From Paenibacillus woosongensis (GTDB lineage: Bacteria; Bacillota; Bacilli; Paenibacillales; Paenibacillaceae), in assembly GCF_030122845.1 (NCBI RefSeq), contig NZ_CP126084.1, positions 4,030,001 through 4,094,000 on the forward strand: a stretch of 64,000 nt of DNA, given 5' to 3'. Every line of letters starts with the position of its first letter. Position 1 is the first letter of the stretch. The notes below the pieces were generated by a model that saw nothing but the letters and a program-made list of their open reading frames with translations, was not told the DNA's origin and made no database searches. Positions 49,115 to 58,292 of the stretch are shown piece by piece. The position numbers and the translations under genes are program-made.

Positions 49115-51547
49115 TTATCGTTCACCTTTACGCACGGCTTCCAGCGCCGACAGCTTTCCTTCCCAGAACCGAGCCTGCCTCAGCACTTCGCCTTTGCTCG
49201 CCTCAAGCACCAGCCCTTCTTCCTGGACAACATATCTCATCGGATAAGCTGCATAGCTGGTTATGATCCAGCTATCCCCGTCCTCCGTAATATACCCGTT
49301 GACACAACGCAGCTGTCCCTTTGCATCGCGATATAAATAAGTCGTCGTGCCGAATCCGAGCAAGTAGGCCACAAGCTCTTCTCCCATATCCCAATCGTCC
49401 CCTGTCGCATTAGCGAACAAGGAAGCAAATAACGGATCGCTCGCGTTCCGGAACACGGATTGCCCGAAACGATCGCGCGACAGGGACGGCATGTTCAGGT
49501 TCGGGGCAGCCACGCTGTAGGTCGAAGCCGCTTCTCCGGGCTGCAAGCGGCGCGGCGTAGATGTGACGTTCCAATCATAGCAGTTGAAGACTGCCATCGC
49601 CGCGCGATAGGCGGCCTCCAAATACTGCGGATTTCCAAGATGCTCGTAAGCTACCCGGGAAGAAGCCGCTACCAGACCTCCCCATAAGGAATGGATCATG
49701 TACGACAAGGCTTCCCACCAGCGATCCGGATTTTGCGCCCGATAATCATTGCTGAAGCCGATATTAGCCAGGATCAACTGACCGTATTTCTCCGCTTCAT
49801 CCCGCAGTCCGACCGAGAGCAGCGTCTCGCATGTCGGCCCGAAGCCGGCATTATCATAGAAATGCTCTGTAATTGCACCGGCAAACGGCTCCTCGTTACG
49901 TTCCAGCCTTATCCCAAACTCCTGCCACAGCCGGGTCAAGCGCTGGTGCCACACCAGCATCCCAGTCTCCGATAAATCTTTGAGCAAGTCGTCGATATAC
50001 AATATAAACACGCCGCTTAAACCTGTTTCATCCTTCTCCCTCTGACCTTGGTGACAGTCCGGATTCAACCGGACAGCAAGCACTTCCGCCGCCCATTCTA
50101 AATAAGTATGGGGTGTATTCAATTTTAGCAGCGAAGCCTCCATGCGAGAGAGCAAGTAAAACACATGGGCGATATAATCCAAATCAAATATGCGATAGAA
50201 GCTTCCATATAAAGCACGTGGCTTAGTAAAGTTGCCGTGTTCAAACCAATGACGCTTCATATCGAGCACTGCGGATGCTTCCGCTTTTTCCACTTGCTCC
50301 CGAACGGGGGTCGTCAGACTATTTTTCATAAGCAGAAAAGTAAGCTTCCCCAGCGATTCCCCCTGATTCGATAGCGGTAAAAATGCATGCGCTCTTCCCA
50401 TCGTCCCCTCTGCGTCGTAGTTGTTGCGGCAGAGCCACTCCGCACGCTTCTCCAAAATACGGTCGATCGGTTCAAGCACGTTCCACACCAGGATATCCTT
50501 GCGCCCATCCTCCAGCAGCAGCTCAAGCTTATGCTCACCTGGCTCCGTTCGCTGCAAGGCGGCTTGGAATCGCTGAGGGCACTGCCCATCCGCTGCGAAA
50601 AAGGAAGTAATGTCTTCCTCCTGGACCATACCTTGTGATGACGAAGTAAGCAATCTAACCTGCCTGACCTGCTGCCCATTCGGAAGCTCCAGTTCCGCTT
50701 GAAATAACCCGCCTGACGTCAGCACGGGAGTATACGTCCAGCGGGGATGCCCGTGCTCTAATGCCTGGTGATAGAAATCCTCCTGATCTTCACAAGCAGC
50801 GAACGCATATTCCCACAGCACCCGCTGCCCGGCATCCAAAATCAGCGGATCATACTCATCCCCGTAAATCCAATCGACTGCTGCCGATTCCGGCATCGAG
50901 CTGCCATTCTCGACGAGCGATAAGCGATGGAACAGCAGCCCGTCAAGCGATGGCGACACCTGCTCCAGAAAGCGATTTTCATATCTGCAAAATGAACCGA
51001 ACGCCGCGGAACGCCCCTTTTTTCCATAAATACCGAGATGGGGTGCCTCATTACTGCGCCGGATTGCTGCAAACTTGGAGAAGTCCCCTCCCATATGTGC
51101 GAATACCGCACAGGATTGGCGGATGTTGCGTACGACGTTATCATCGCGAAACATCACGTAGGCTAACGAGAACCAGAGATGGAATCCATCGACCCGCAGC
51201 TCCTTGTCCGTAGAATTGAAGCTTTCAATTTGCCAGATCATCCGCTCCTCTTCAAGCCGGTAAGTCAGTGTGATCGTCAGCCCCCCTGTATCGAAAGAGA
51301 CTTCAGCACAGCGCTCACTGACCTTTCTAATCGCCGGGATCAGATCGAAGCTTCGTATTGTACGTCCGTTCACTACCGCTGTCCATTCCCCGAACAGCTT
51401 ATCAACATCATCATAACCCGCCTCGGCCAAATAATCGGGATCAATGACCCAGTTCATCGCGTAAGGATCATCCTTCATCCTCAGAGACTTTACCGCTCCA
51501 CGCTCTGTAAAGGCAAGTTCAAACTTTGGACTATTCAGTATGTTCAT
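49115..51547 (-). CDS. Large cytosolic protein of unknown function, possible (alpha/alpha)6 glycosidase or lyase
   Basis: The 810-residue protein has no signal peptide or membrane helix. The first about 280 residues look beta-sandwich-like (LTITLTYRLEEERMIWQIESF). From about residue 400 on it is helical, with toroid-like pairs (TYLEWAAEVLAVRLNPD, EALSYMIHSLWGGLVAASS, PQYLEAAYRAAMAVFNCYDW). This resembles the uncharacterised DUF5695-type family, an attribution from memory. As the last gene of a LacI/ABC-transporter operon it most likely degrades or modifies the imported oligosaccharide. Catalytic residues are not identified. Confidence 0.7.
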   Translation of the reverse strand: MNILNSPKFELAFTERGAVKSLRMKDDPYAMNWVIDPDYLAEAGYDDVDKLFGEWTAVVNGRTIRSFDLIPAIRKVSERCAEVSFDTGGLTITLTYRLEEERMIWQIESFNSTDKELRVDGFHLWFSLAYVMFRDDNVVRNIRQSCAVFAHMGGDFSKFAAIRRSNEAPHLGIYGKKGRSAAFGSFCRYENRFLEQVSPSLDGLLFHRLSLVENGSSMPESAAVDWIYGDEYDPLILDAGQRVLWEYAFAACEDQEDFYHQALEHGHPRWTYTPVLTSGGLFQAELELPNGQQVRQVRLLTSSSQGMVQEEDITSFFAADGQCPQRFQAALQRTEPGEHKLELLLEDGRKDILVWNVLEPIDRILEKRAEWLCRNNYDAEGTMGRAHAFLPLSNQGESLGKLTFLLMKNSLTTPVREQVEKAEASAVLDMKRHWFEHGNFTKPRALYGSFYRIFDLDYIAHVFYLLSRMEASLLKLNTPHTYLEWAAEVLAVRLNPDCHQGQREKDETGLSGVFILYIDDLLKDLSETGMLVWHQRLTRLWQEFGIRLERNEEPFAGAITEHFYDNAGFGPTCETLLSVGLRDEAEKYGQLILANIGFSNDYRAQNPDRWWEALSYMIHSLWGGLVAASSRVAYEHLGNPQYLEAAYRAAMAVFNCYDWNVTSTPRRLQPGEAASTYSVAAPNLNMPSLSRDRFGQSVFRNASDPLFASLFANATGDDWDMGEELVAYLLGFGTTTYLYRDAKGQLRCVNGYITEDGDSWIITSYAAYPMRYVVQEEGLVLEASKGEVLRQARFWEGKLSALEAVRKGER

Positions 51548-51578
51548 ATGTCTCCACCCCTCAGTCTTGTCACCTTTA

Positions 51579-52418
51579 TCATTTTTTGACTCCGCTGAGC
51601 GAAATGCCCCCTAGAATAAGATTTTGCGTAAAATAGAACAGCGTTGCCGGGAACAGAACCGATAAGCAGGATACCGCCATCAGTTTCTCGTATTCAATAT
51701 TAAAAGCATTTTTGAATAAATTGATTCCAAGCGGCAGCGTGTACATGCTCTGGTCATTGATAAAAATGAGCGGCGTTAAAAATTCATTCCAGCACCAGAC
51801 AAAATGGAACACGCCAATGACGACCACGATCGGGCGGCATAACGGCAGAATAATGCTCCAATAAATTTGCCAGCGGTTGCACCCGTCAATTTCAGCCGCT
51901 TCGTCCAGATCTCGCGGAACTCCCATAATAAACTGCCGGGCTAGGAAGATGAAAAACGCGGAGCCAAACGCCCCCGGCAAAATCATAGGCCAAAGCGTGT
52001 TAATGAGTCCCATTTTGTTGTACTGGATATATAACGGAATCGCCGTTACGTCCCAAGGAATTACCATCGTACCGATCACGAAAAGAAACAGAGCATTCCT
52101 GCCCCAGAAATTGATCCGGGCAAATCCGAAGGCGACCATCGTAGCGGACAGCATGGCAAACGGAGTCGATACGCCCACTACAATCAGCGTATTCAGAAGG
52201 AAGCGGCCAAACGGCTGCGCGTTCCAAGCATCGGCAAAGTTATGCAGCTGCCAATTTGTCGGTATAAGCTCTGGCTTTGCTGTAAAAATATCCTCCGGCG
52301 CTTTCACCGCCGTGGACAGCATCCAGGCGATCGGAAAGAGGAATGCTGCTGCACAGAGTACCGTCAAAGCAAAAACCAGGACTGTTTGGGTACGTTTTTT
52401 ACTCTCTAGCGCATGCAT
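51579..52418 (-). CDS. Sugar ABC transporter permease, MalG/AraQ type
   Basis: The 279-residue inner-membrane protein has six predicted helices and the cytoplasmic EAA loop EAAEIDGCNRWQIYWSIILP that docks to the ATPase. It pairs with the upstream MalF-type permease; their genes overlap by one base (TAATG). No ATPase gene is present, so a shared MsmX-type ATPase elsewhere is likely. Confidence 0.94.
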   Translation of the reverse strand: MHALESKKRTQTVLVFALTVLCAAAFLFPIAWMLSTAVKAPEDIFTAKPELIPTNWQLHNFADAWNAQPFGRFLLNTLIVVGVSTPFAMLSATMVAFGFARINFWGRNALFLFVIGTMVIPWDVTAIPLYIQYNKMGLINTLWPMILPGAFGSAFFIFLARQFIMGVPRDLDEAAEIDGCNRWQIYWSIILPLCRPIVVVIGVFHFVWCWNEFLTPLIFINDQSMYTLPLGINLFKNAFNIEYEKLMAVSCLSVLFPATLFYFTQNLILGGISLSGVKK

Positions 52419-53356
52419 TAACGTCCACCTCCGTCGTCTTCATAATGAACCCAATATTTGGACGAAGCCAGAACGAGGCCGGTCAGCAGCACGATCAGAA
52501 TGAACATCACCCAGGCCATGGCCGAGGCGTAGCCCATTTTGAAGTGGGTAAACGCATTGCGATACACATGCAGAGAATAGAAGTACGTTGAATTTGCCGG
52601 CCCGCCTCCTGTCAGCACGAACGCAAGAACAATCGTTTGAAAAGCCGAGATCAGGCTCGTCAACATATTAAATAGAATCGTCGGCGTAATCAGCGGAATC
52701 GTAATATTGAAAAATTTGCGTACGGGACCTGCGCCATCAATGTCTGCTGCTTCGTAATATTCAGAGGATACCGAACGAAGCGCTGACAGGTACAGCACCA
52801 TCGGGGAGCCGACGCCCCATAGAGCAATGAATATGAGCGCGTATAGAGCAACGTTTGGATCGGTCAGCCAGTGCACTCGTGGAAGTCCGACAAGCTCCAG
52901 CATGTAATTGACCGGCCCAAAATCGTCGTTCAGCATCCAGCTAAAAATTAGCGCCAGCGTTACCCCTTGAATGAGGGATGGCAAATAAAAAATCGATCTG
53001 AAAAATTTAATGCCGTAGGTGGCCCGGTTGAGCAGGACAGCGATAAGTATCGCAAACACGACCTGCAAGGGCACCATAATGAACACGTATTTAAATGTGA
53101 CGATCATCGATTTAAAATAGAAAGGATCGCTCGTGAACATATGGACGTAATTTTCAAGGCCGATAAATTTCGGGCTGCCCACCATATTCCATTCGGTGAA
53201 GCTGATCCCCAAAGAGAAAACCATCGGGCCGAACATCAGCAGAAGAAAGCCGATGAGCCACGGCGAGATAAAGAATAGACCCGCCGCATTTTCACGAAGC
53301 CTTTTCCTTCTGAAGGAACGTTTCAATAGAGTCTGATCTGCGCTGGATTGTGCCAT
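52418..53356 (-). CDS. Sugar ABC transporter permease, MalF/UgpA type
   Basis: The 312-residue permease has about six membrane helices, the first at GLFFISPWLIGFLLLMFGP, and the EAA loop EAADIDGAGPVRKFFNITIP. It forms the channel with the MalG-type partner and receives substrate from the lipoprotein encoded upstream. Confidence 0.94.
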   Translation of the reverse strand: MAQSSADQTLLKRSFRRKRLRENAAGLFFISPWLIGFLLLMFGPMVFSLGISFTEWNMVGSPKFIGLENYVHMFTSDPFYFKSMIVTFKYVFIMVPLQVVFAILIAVLLNRATYGIKFFRSIFYLPSLIQGVTLALIFSWMLNDDFGPVNYMLELVGLPRVHWLTDPNVALYALIFIALWGVGSPMVLYLSALRSVSSEYYEAADIDGAGPVRKFFNITIPLITPTILFNMLTSLISAFQTIVLAFVLTGGGPANSTYFYSLHVYRNAFTHFKMGYASAMAWVMFILIVLLTGLVLASSKYWVHYEDDGGGR

Positions 53357-53439
53357 GTTGTCATCACCTCAATTTGAGGAGAAGGGGAAGCCTTTCAGCC
53401 TCCCATCCTTCCATTACTGTGAATCCGTACTTGAACCCT

Positions 53440-54777
53440 TTATTTCAAAACCGCTTGAGCCTGCTTGGCCGCATCATTCAAAGTGCTCTGAATGTCGGCA
53501 TTGTTATAGAAGATCGCCTGTACCCCGGCACGAATCATATCCTCGGCCTCGCTCCATTTTTCGTTCCGCATGCTCGCAATCAGCTTGTCACTGCCCTCTA
53601 ATTCTTTGGCGAAGGCTTCCAGATATGGATCCGCGGCGTAGCCATTTTCTTCGTCCACGGAAATCACTGGTGAGAATGCGAACTTATTCGCTGTGATGAT
53701 TTTGATGCCTTCTTCACCCGACATGAACTTGATCAATTCCCATGCCGCCTCTTTGTTCTTGCCGGACTTCGGCATCGAGTAGCCGGACGTATGGATTATG
53801 CCTTTTAGACTTCCGCCCTCCGGCAGAGGATGCGTCACAGTTCCGATATCCAGCTTACCTTCCTTCAGAATATCTCCAAGCGGCCACATCCCGTTGTCGA
53901 ACATGGCGATTTGCCCTGTCTGGAACGATTCCAAACCGTTGTTCGTGCTGAATTTGCCTGCGGAGTTGATTTTGGAGGAAGCATCGTACAGTTGTTTCAG
54001 GAAGGTCATCGTCTCCACGTTCTCCGCACTGTTCAAGACGCCTTCCACCGTTTTCCCGTCCTCGCTCACCATGTCCCCGCCGTTGCTCCAAACATATGGC
54101 TGCATTGTCATCACATCATCCGGCGTCATAATGAATCCGTATTGTCCGGGCTTGGTCAGCTTGTGGACGGTATCGACGAATTCATCCCACTTCCATCCGT
54201 CTTGCGGATAGGGTACGCCTGCTTCATCAAACAGCTTCTTGTTGTAGTAAATGGCACGGGTAGAGTACGTTGTCGGGAGTCCCCACAGTTTGCCGTCATA
54301 TTTCATGTAATCCATTAAGATCGGATAATATTTGCCGAGATCATAGTTGTCCTTATCTACCCAGGCCTGCATATCTTCAAGCGCTCCGCCCGGTACGTAC
54401 AGCGGATAGTTCCAGGCCATGAACACATCAGGAGCGGTATCTGACGCAAGAGATGTCAACAGCTTCTGATCATAGTTGTCCGGTACGGATTCGACTTTGA
54501 CTTTAATGCCAGGATTTTTTTCCATAAAAGCGTTAATTGCATTCTGGTAAGGCTGAAGCGTCTGTCCGGAGTCCCAGGTCATAAAACGAAGCGTCACTTC
54601 ATTTCCTTCAGTACCTTTATTGCCTCCATTAGCTGCTGTCCCCGGCGAATTGGCACCGCTTTCACTTTTGCCGCCGCAAGCGGACAGCAAACTGAGACAC
54701 AACGCAGCTACCAGAGATAGCATAAACCATCTTTTGTTCCTGCTGTTGTCCTTGCTTCTACTCATGCTCATTTTCAC
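53440..54777 (-). CDS. Extracellular sugar-binding lipoprotein of ABC transporter
   Basis: The 445-residue family 1 solute-binding protein has a lipoprotein signal (WFMLSLVAALCLSLLSAC, lipobox LSAC), a Gly/Asn-rich linker, and the typical VTLRFMTWDSGQ and GKLWGLPTTYSTRAIYYNK segments. It captures an oligosaccharide outside the cell; the substrate cannot be read from sequence. It follows lacI with a 129-base gap containing a LacI-type operator and a hairpin. Confidence 0.95.
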   Translation of the reverse strand: MKMSMSRSKDNSRNKRWFMLSLVAALCLSLLSACGGKSESGANSPGTAANGGNKGTEGNEVTLRFMTWDSGQTLQPYQNAINAFMEKNPGIKVKVESVPDNYDQKLLTSLASDTAPDVFMAWNYPLYVPGGALEDMQAWVDKDNYDLGKYYPILMDYMKYDGKLWGLPTTYSTRAIYYNKKLFDEAGVPYPQDGWKWDEFVDTVHKLTKPGQYGFIMTPDDVMTMQPYVWSNGGDMVSEDGKTVEGVLNSAENVETMTFLKQLYDASSKINSAGKFSTNNGLESFQTGQIAMFDNGMWPLGDILKEGKLDIGTVTHPLPEGGSLKGIIHTSGYSMPKSGKNKEAAWELIKFMSGEEGIKIITANKFAFSPVISVDEENGYAADPYLEAFAKELEGSDKLIASMRNEKWSEAEDMIRAGVQAIFYNNADIQSTLNDAAKQAQAVLK

Positions 54778-54857
54778 ATTGACCCCTCCCTAATGTGTGG
54801 TACATGTATATGTGAGCTTGCCTCCATCGGCAAGTTGTCACCATTTGGTCAAAAATT

Positions 54858-54867
54858 TAAACGTTTA
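54858..54867. promoter_or_regulatory. LacI-type operator upstream of the binding-protein gene
   Basis: The palindrome TAAACGTTTA, with flanks TT and GA, matches the operator in front of lacI (55981-55996), so the same repressor probably controls both sites. It lies 81 bases upstream of the binding-protein start. Confidence 0.75.
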
Positions 54868-54906
54868 GATTTTATTGGAAAAGAGGAGCTGTCTCGAAAA
54901 ATTCTC

Positions 54907-55944
54907 TCATTTCTTCGGGGCAGCTACGGAATCACGCTCAATCAACCGGCAGACCGGCATATTCACAGGCTCGTTTTTCTTTCCTTGCATAAGGTTATGG
55001 AGAACCTCCATCGCCTGGTATCCCATTTCATGCAACGGAATATCCATGGTTGTAATGCGGGGAGTCAAATAATCGCTGAATTCCCGATTATCGAACCCGA
55101 TCACAGACAAGTCCGCCGGTACCTTTACTCCGGCTTCGTTTGCCGCTTCCAGAACCCCGACGACCATAACATCATTCATAGATAGAATCGCTGTCGGCGG
55201 CTCCGGCAAAGCCAGCAATTCCTTCGTTAATCGATAGCCGGACTCCCGTTCCCAATCCCCCATTTTAATATACAGCGGGTCAAAGGGAAGTTCGAACTCT
55301 GTTACGGCCTTGTAATATCCATTCAAACGCAGGCGGGAAGGAATCGAATCCATCAAGCCGCTGATGATAGCGATTCGCCGGTGTCCTTTCTGAACTAAAT
55401 AGGACATTGCTTCATATGATGCCTGTTCATCGTTATATTGAATGGCGATATCGTTCTGGGTATAGCCGTACGTGTAAACGATCGGTTTGCCCTCCGTATC
55501 GATCAAACCACTCAAGTCCCGGGTATGTACGCCTACATAAATGATCCCGTCCACCTGCTTGCTGAGCAGTTCGGATACGGCGCTTGTAGCATATTTTTTG
55601 TACTTGTCGACGTTGTCGAAGTCGCGGCCGATCCGTTTATCCAGACGCAGGTTCGTCAGCAAAATATGCAGATCATGGCGGTCGCCATAATCGTTAATAC
55701 CGTCAATAATTTCTGGCGTGTTAAATACGGTAACGTCTTCGGCAATGACGCCAATTGTATCGGTACGTCTTCGTTTGAGGCTTTTAGCAATATCATTTGG
55801 CTTATAATTGAGCTCTTCGATCACGGCCAATACCCGTTCACGCGTTTTGGGACGGACATTCCGCGTGCCATTGAGGACGTAGGAGACGGTAGCCGTAGAC
55901 ACATTCGCCCTGGCTGCTATATCTTTAATGCTAATGTTAGACAT
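54907..55944 (-). CDS. LacI-family transcriptional regulator
   Basis: The 345-residue repressor has an N-terminal helix-turn-helix (ISIKDIAARANVSTATVSYV) and hinge (KPNDIAKSLKRRRTDTIGV), then a periplasmic-binding-type sensor domain with IISGLMDSIPSRLRLNGY and AILSMNDVMVVGVLEAAN. An ATG is open at 55977, but the ATG at 55944 follows GAGGAGGTGG. It likely represses itself and the sugar operon through the two TAAACGTTTA palindromes, and an imported sugar would release it. Confidence 0.94.
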   Translation of the reverse strand: MSNISIKDIAARANVSTATVSYVLNGTRNVRPKTRERVLAVIEELNYKPNDIAKSLKRRRTDTIGVIAEDVTVFNTPEIIDGINDYGDRHDLHILLTNLRLDKRIGRDFDNVDKYKKYATSAVSELLSKQVDGIIYVGVHTRDLSGLIDTEGKPIVYTYGYTQNDIAIQYNDEQASYEAMSYLVQKGHRRIAIISGLMDSIPSRLRLNGYYKAVTEFELPFDPLYIKMGDWERESGYRLTKELLALPEPPTAILSMNDVMVVGVLEAANEAGVKVPADLSVIGFDNREFSDYLTPRITTMDIPLHEMGYQAMEVLHNLMQGKKNEPVNMPVCRLIERDSVAAPKK

Positions 55945-55980
55945 ACTCCACCTCCTCGACATAATCACTATTCTCAAGAG

Positions 55981-55996
55981 ATCTAAACGTTTAGAT
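55981..55996. promoter_or_regulatory. LacI-type operator at the lacI start
   Basis: A perfect 16-base palindrome (ATCTAAACGTTTAGAT) begins just after the predicted -10 and covers about +2 to +17 of the lacI transcript, a classic repressor position. Confidence 0.82.
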
Positions 55997-56004
55997 TTAT
56001 ATTT

Positions 56005-56042
56005 TTTATACCATATCCATTTTTGTTCTGCAAGCGTTTTCT
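56005..56042 (-). promoter_or_regulatory. lacI promoter with overlapping cre-like site
   Basis: Minus-strand TTGCAG (56028-56033) and TATAAA (56005-56010) are 17 bases apart. The -35 overlaps CTGCAAGCGTTTTCT (56028-56042), which fits the CcpA cre consensus TGNAANCGNWNNCW at every position after the first. Catabolite repression of the operon by preferred sugars is therefore likely. Confidence 0.6.
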
Positions 56043-56120
56043 TGTCATTTAACTAAAATATTATTTTCACTCAGGTAAATATGATTAAAAAAAAGGTGGA
56101 TATTTATGGAGGAAATTGGT

Positions 56121-56382
56121 TATAATAGTTCAAACTTCATATGTGCATCCATGATTGGAAGAGTAATTATTGTCCTCTATGTCCAAGCGAGCCGGGAGGG
56201 TGAGAGCCGGCCGGAGTCAATAATGAAACGGATCCATGAGATGGTCTTCTGAACAGTTAAAGTAGGAAGGCCCGGCAGACACCGTTATGTTATGAGTGGT
56301 TAGACATTTATGTTTAACAACAAGAGTGGTACCGCGAGTACGATCAGTCCTCGTCTCTTATGAGACGTGGGCTTTTTTATTT
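56121..56382 (+). promoter_or_regulatory. T-box leader of argS (probable specifier CGG)
   Basis: A TATAAT (56121-56126) precedes a Stem I with an AAGAGTA motif (about 56158-56164), a GAGCCGGGAGGGTGAGAGCC distal part, and upper helix ATTATTG/CAATAAT. The loop opposite AAGAGTA reads GAAA-CGG-A before TCCA, so the specifier is probably CGG (56229-56231), an Arg codon. The T-box AGAGTGGTACCGCGA is at 56323-56337, followed by a terminator (AGTCC-CGTCTC with GAGACG-GGGCT) and a U tract. Confidence 0.88.
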
Positions 56383-56413
56383 TTTACAACAAACTTTTAT
56401 TGGGGGGGATTGC

Positions 56414-58285
56414 ATGTTAAGTCATTGGATGGTGGGGCATATAACCGATGCTGTTCAGAGTCTGTGTGAAGAGCTAGACGTGGTGGGCACTACAGTGCCC
56501 ATTGTCAAAATTGAACAACCCGCAAGCCTTGAGCATGGCGACTACTCCAGCAGTATTGCGATGCAATTGGCAAAGGCACTTAGAAAATCTCCTCTGCAAA
56601 TCGCAGAGCTTATCAAGGCCAAGCTCGTCCAGCAGGGGAGTATGCAAAATTTATTGAGCCGAATCGAGATCGTCTCTCCCGGTTTTATAAATTTATATAT
56701 TAACTGGGAAACATGGATGCAGTGTGAGTTCGTTCTGCCAGAATGTTCCGCTGGAAAAGTAGTGATCGAACATACCTCCATCAATCCGAACAAGTCAGCG
56801 CATATCGGCCATTTAAGGAATTCATGTATTGGCGATACGTTAGTAAGGCTGCTAAGAAGAGTCGGCTATAAGGTCGAAGTTCATAATTATATCGATGATT
56901 TAGGCAATCAATTAGCGGACACCGTGGTTGGGCTGCTGCACATTCCTTTAACGGGAGAACACGAGCGTTTCGGAGATTATTGCTGGGATCTCTACGCAAC
57001 AACCAACAAAGCATATGCCATTCAACCTGAACTGGCCGAGAAGCGAATCGAAGTGCTTCATGACCTGGAAAGCGGCAGCTCCAACATATCTTGGGTAGGC
57101 ATGCTTGCGGCGGAACGCATCGTTCGTGAGCATCTTGAGGATATGAGCGCATTCGGAATTCAATACGATTTGCTCGTCTGGGAGAGCAGTATCGTAAGAG
57201 AAGGATTTTGGCATTCGGCGTTTCAACTGCTGCAGAAAACCTCTTTATTTTACCAAGAAACCGAAGGCCGGCTGGCTGGGTGTTGGGTTTTGAAGCAAAG
57301 CGCTGAAGAACAGGTTGTGGACAGTATGCAGAAGGCAGCGACCGATCATGCCGCAGATAAAGTTCTGGTGCGTTCCAACGGCATTTTAACCTATACAGCC
57401 AAAGATATTGCCTACCATTTGTGGAAATACGGGCTGTTGGACAAAAATTTTACGTATCAGAAATTTTCTGGTGATTTATGGATAACCCGCTCTTCTGGGG
57501 TCGAGAACACTAATTTCGGCCATGCCGATTCAGTTATTAATGTCATTGATTATCGGCAGGAATATCCTCAGACCATGGTTAAGCAGGCGCTGGGTTATTG
57601 GAAAGAATCAGAAAAGCTGCATCATGTCAGCTACGGGGTAGTCTCATTGAGTCCTTCTTCGGCCCTGGAACTAGGAATCGACATATCCGAGGGCAAGAGC
57701 TCGTATGCTATGTCCGGACGCCAGGGAATTGGAATTAAAGTAACCGAGTTGCTGAATATCATGGAGAGCGTGATCGAGCGCAAGCGTACGGAGCAAAGCG
57801 GGCTGTCCAGCAGAGTGATTGCGGCCGCAGCGATACGATATTATTTACTCCGCTTCAGCCTTCAAACGGAGGTGGTGTTCGATTTGCAACAAGCCACTGA
57901 AATTTCAGGAAATACGGGCGTCTATTTGTTATACGCTTACGCCCGCGCCAATAGTGTGATAAGGAAGGCGCAGGAACGAAATCTTCAGCCGAATCTCAAC
58001 ACGGTCAAAATCACTTCGCTGGAACCGGCCGAAAGGGCTTTGCTGAGGCATATCAGCGGCTGGTTTGACACTCTGTACAGCGCGAGTAAGGAATTGACGC
58101 CAAATACAATATGCGGCTATGCCTACCAGCTGGCTACGTTGTTTAATAACTTCTATACATCCTGCCCTGTCCTAAAAGCGGAGAGCGCATTGCAGCCATT
58201 TCGCATATGGTTGACGGCCAAAGCCCAGGAGACGTTAGGAGATGCGCTGCAGGTACTCGGTTTGCCTGCGCCTAGCCGTATGTAG
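56414..58285 (+). CDS. argS: Arginyl-tRNA synthetase, T-box-regulated form
   Basis: This class I synthetase has an N-terminal tRNA D-loop domain (LEHGDYSSSIAMQLAKALRK), a HIGH motif in HTSINPNKSAHIGHLRNS, and a degenerate KMSKS site SYAMSGRQGIG as usual for ArgRS. The DALR anticodon-binding domain follows (AYARANSVIRKAQE to the C-terminus). At 623 residues it is longer than the roughly 560-residue housekeeping enzyme of Bacillus and looks divergent, so it may be a second ArgRS. The open ATG at 56360 lies inside the T-box terminator; the ATG at 56414 follows GGGGGGGAT. A tRNA-Arg gene lies just downstream on the opposite strand. Confidence 0.92.
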   Translation: MLSHWMVGHITDAVQSLCEELDVVGTTVPIVKIEQPASLEHGDYSSSIAMQLAKALRKSPLQIAELIKAKLVQQGSMQNLLSRIEIVSPGFINLYINWETWMQCEFVLPECSAGKVVIEHTSINPNKSAHIGHLRNSCIGDTLVRLLRRVGYKVEVHNYIDDLGNQLADTVVGLLHIPLTGEHERFGDYCWDLYATTNKAYAIQPELAEKRIEVLHDLESGSSNISWVGMLAAERIVREHLEDMSAFGIQYDLLVWESSIVREGFWHSAFQLLQKTSLFYQETEGRLAGCWVLKQSAEEQVVDSMQKAATDHAADKVLVRSNGILTYTAKDIAYHLWKYGLLDKNFTYQKFSGDLWITRSSGVENTNFGHADSVINVIDYRQEYPQTMVKQALGYWKESEKLHHVSYGVVSLSPSSALELGIDISEGKSSYAMSGRQGIGIKVTELLNIMESVIERKRTEQSGLSSRVIAAAAIRYYLLRFSLQTEVVFDLQQATEISGNTGVYLLYAYARANSVIRKAQERNLQPNLNTVKITSLEPAERALLRHISGWFDTLYSASKELTPNTICGYAYQLATLFNNFYTSCPVLKAESALQPFRIWLTAKAQETLGDALQVLGLPAPSRM

Positions 58286-58292
58286 ATTATGG

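Noticed and set aside
56360..56413. Earlier ATG of argS
   Set aside because: It lies within the T-box terminator stem and has no ribosome-binding site.
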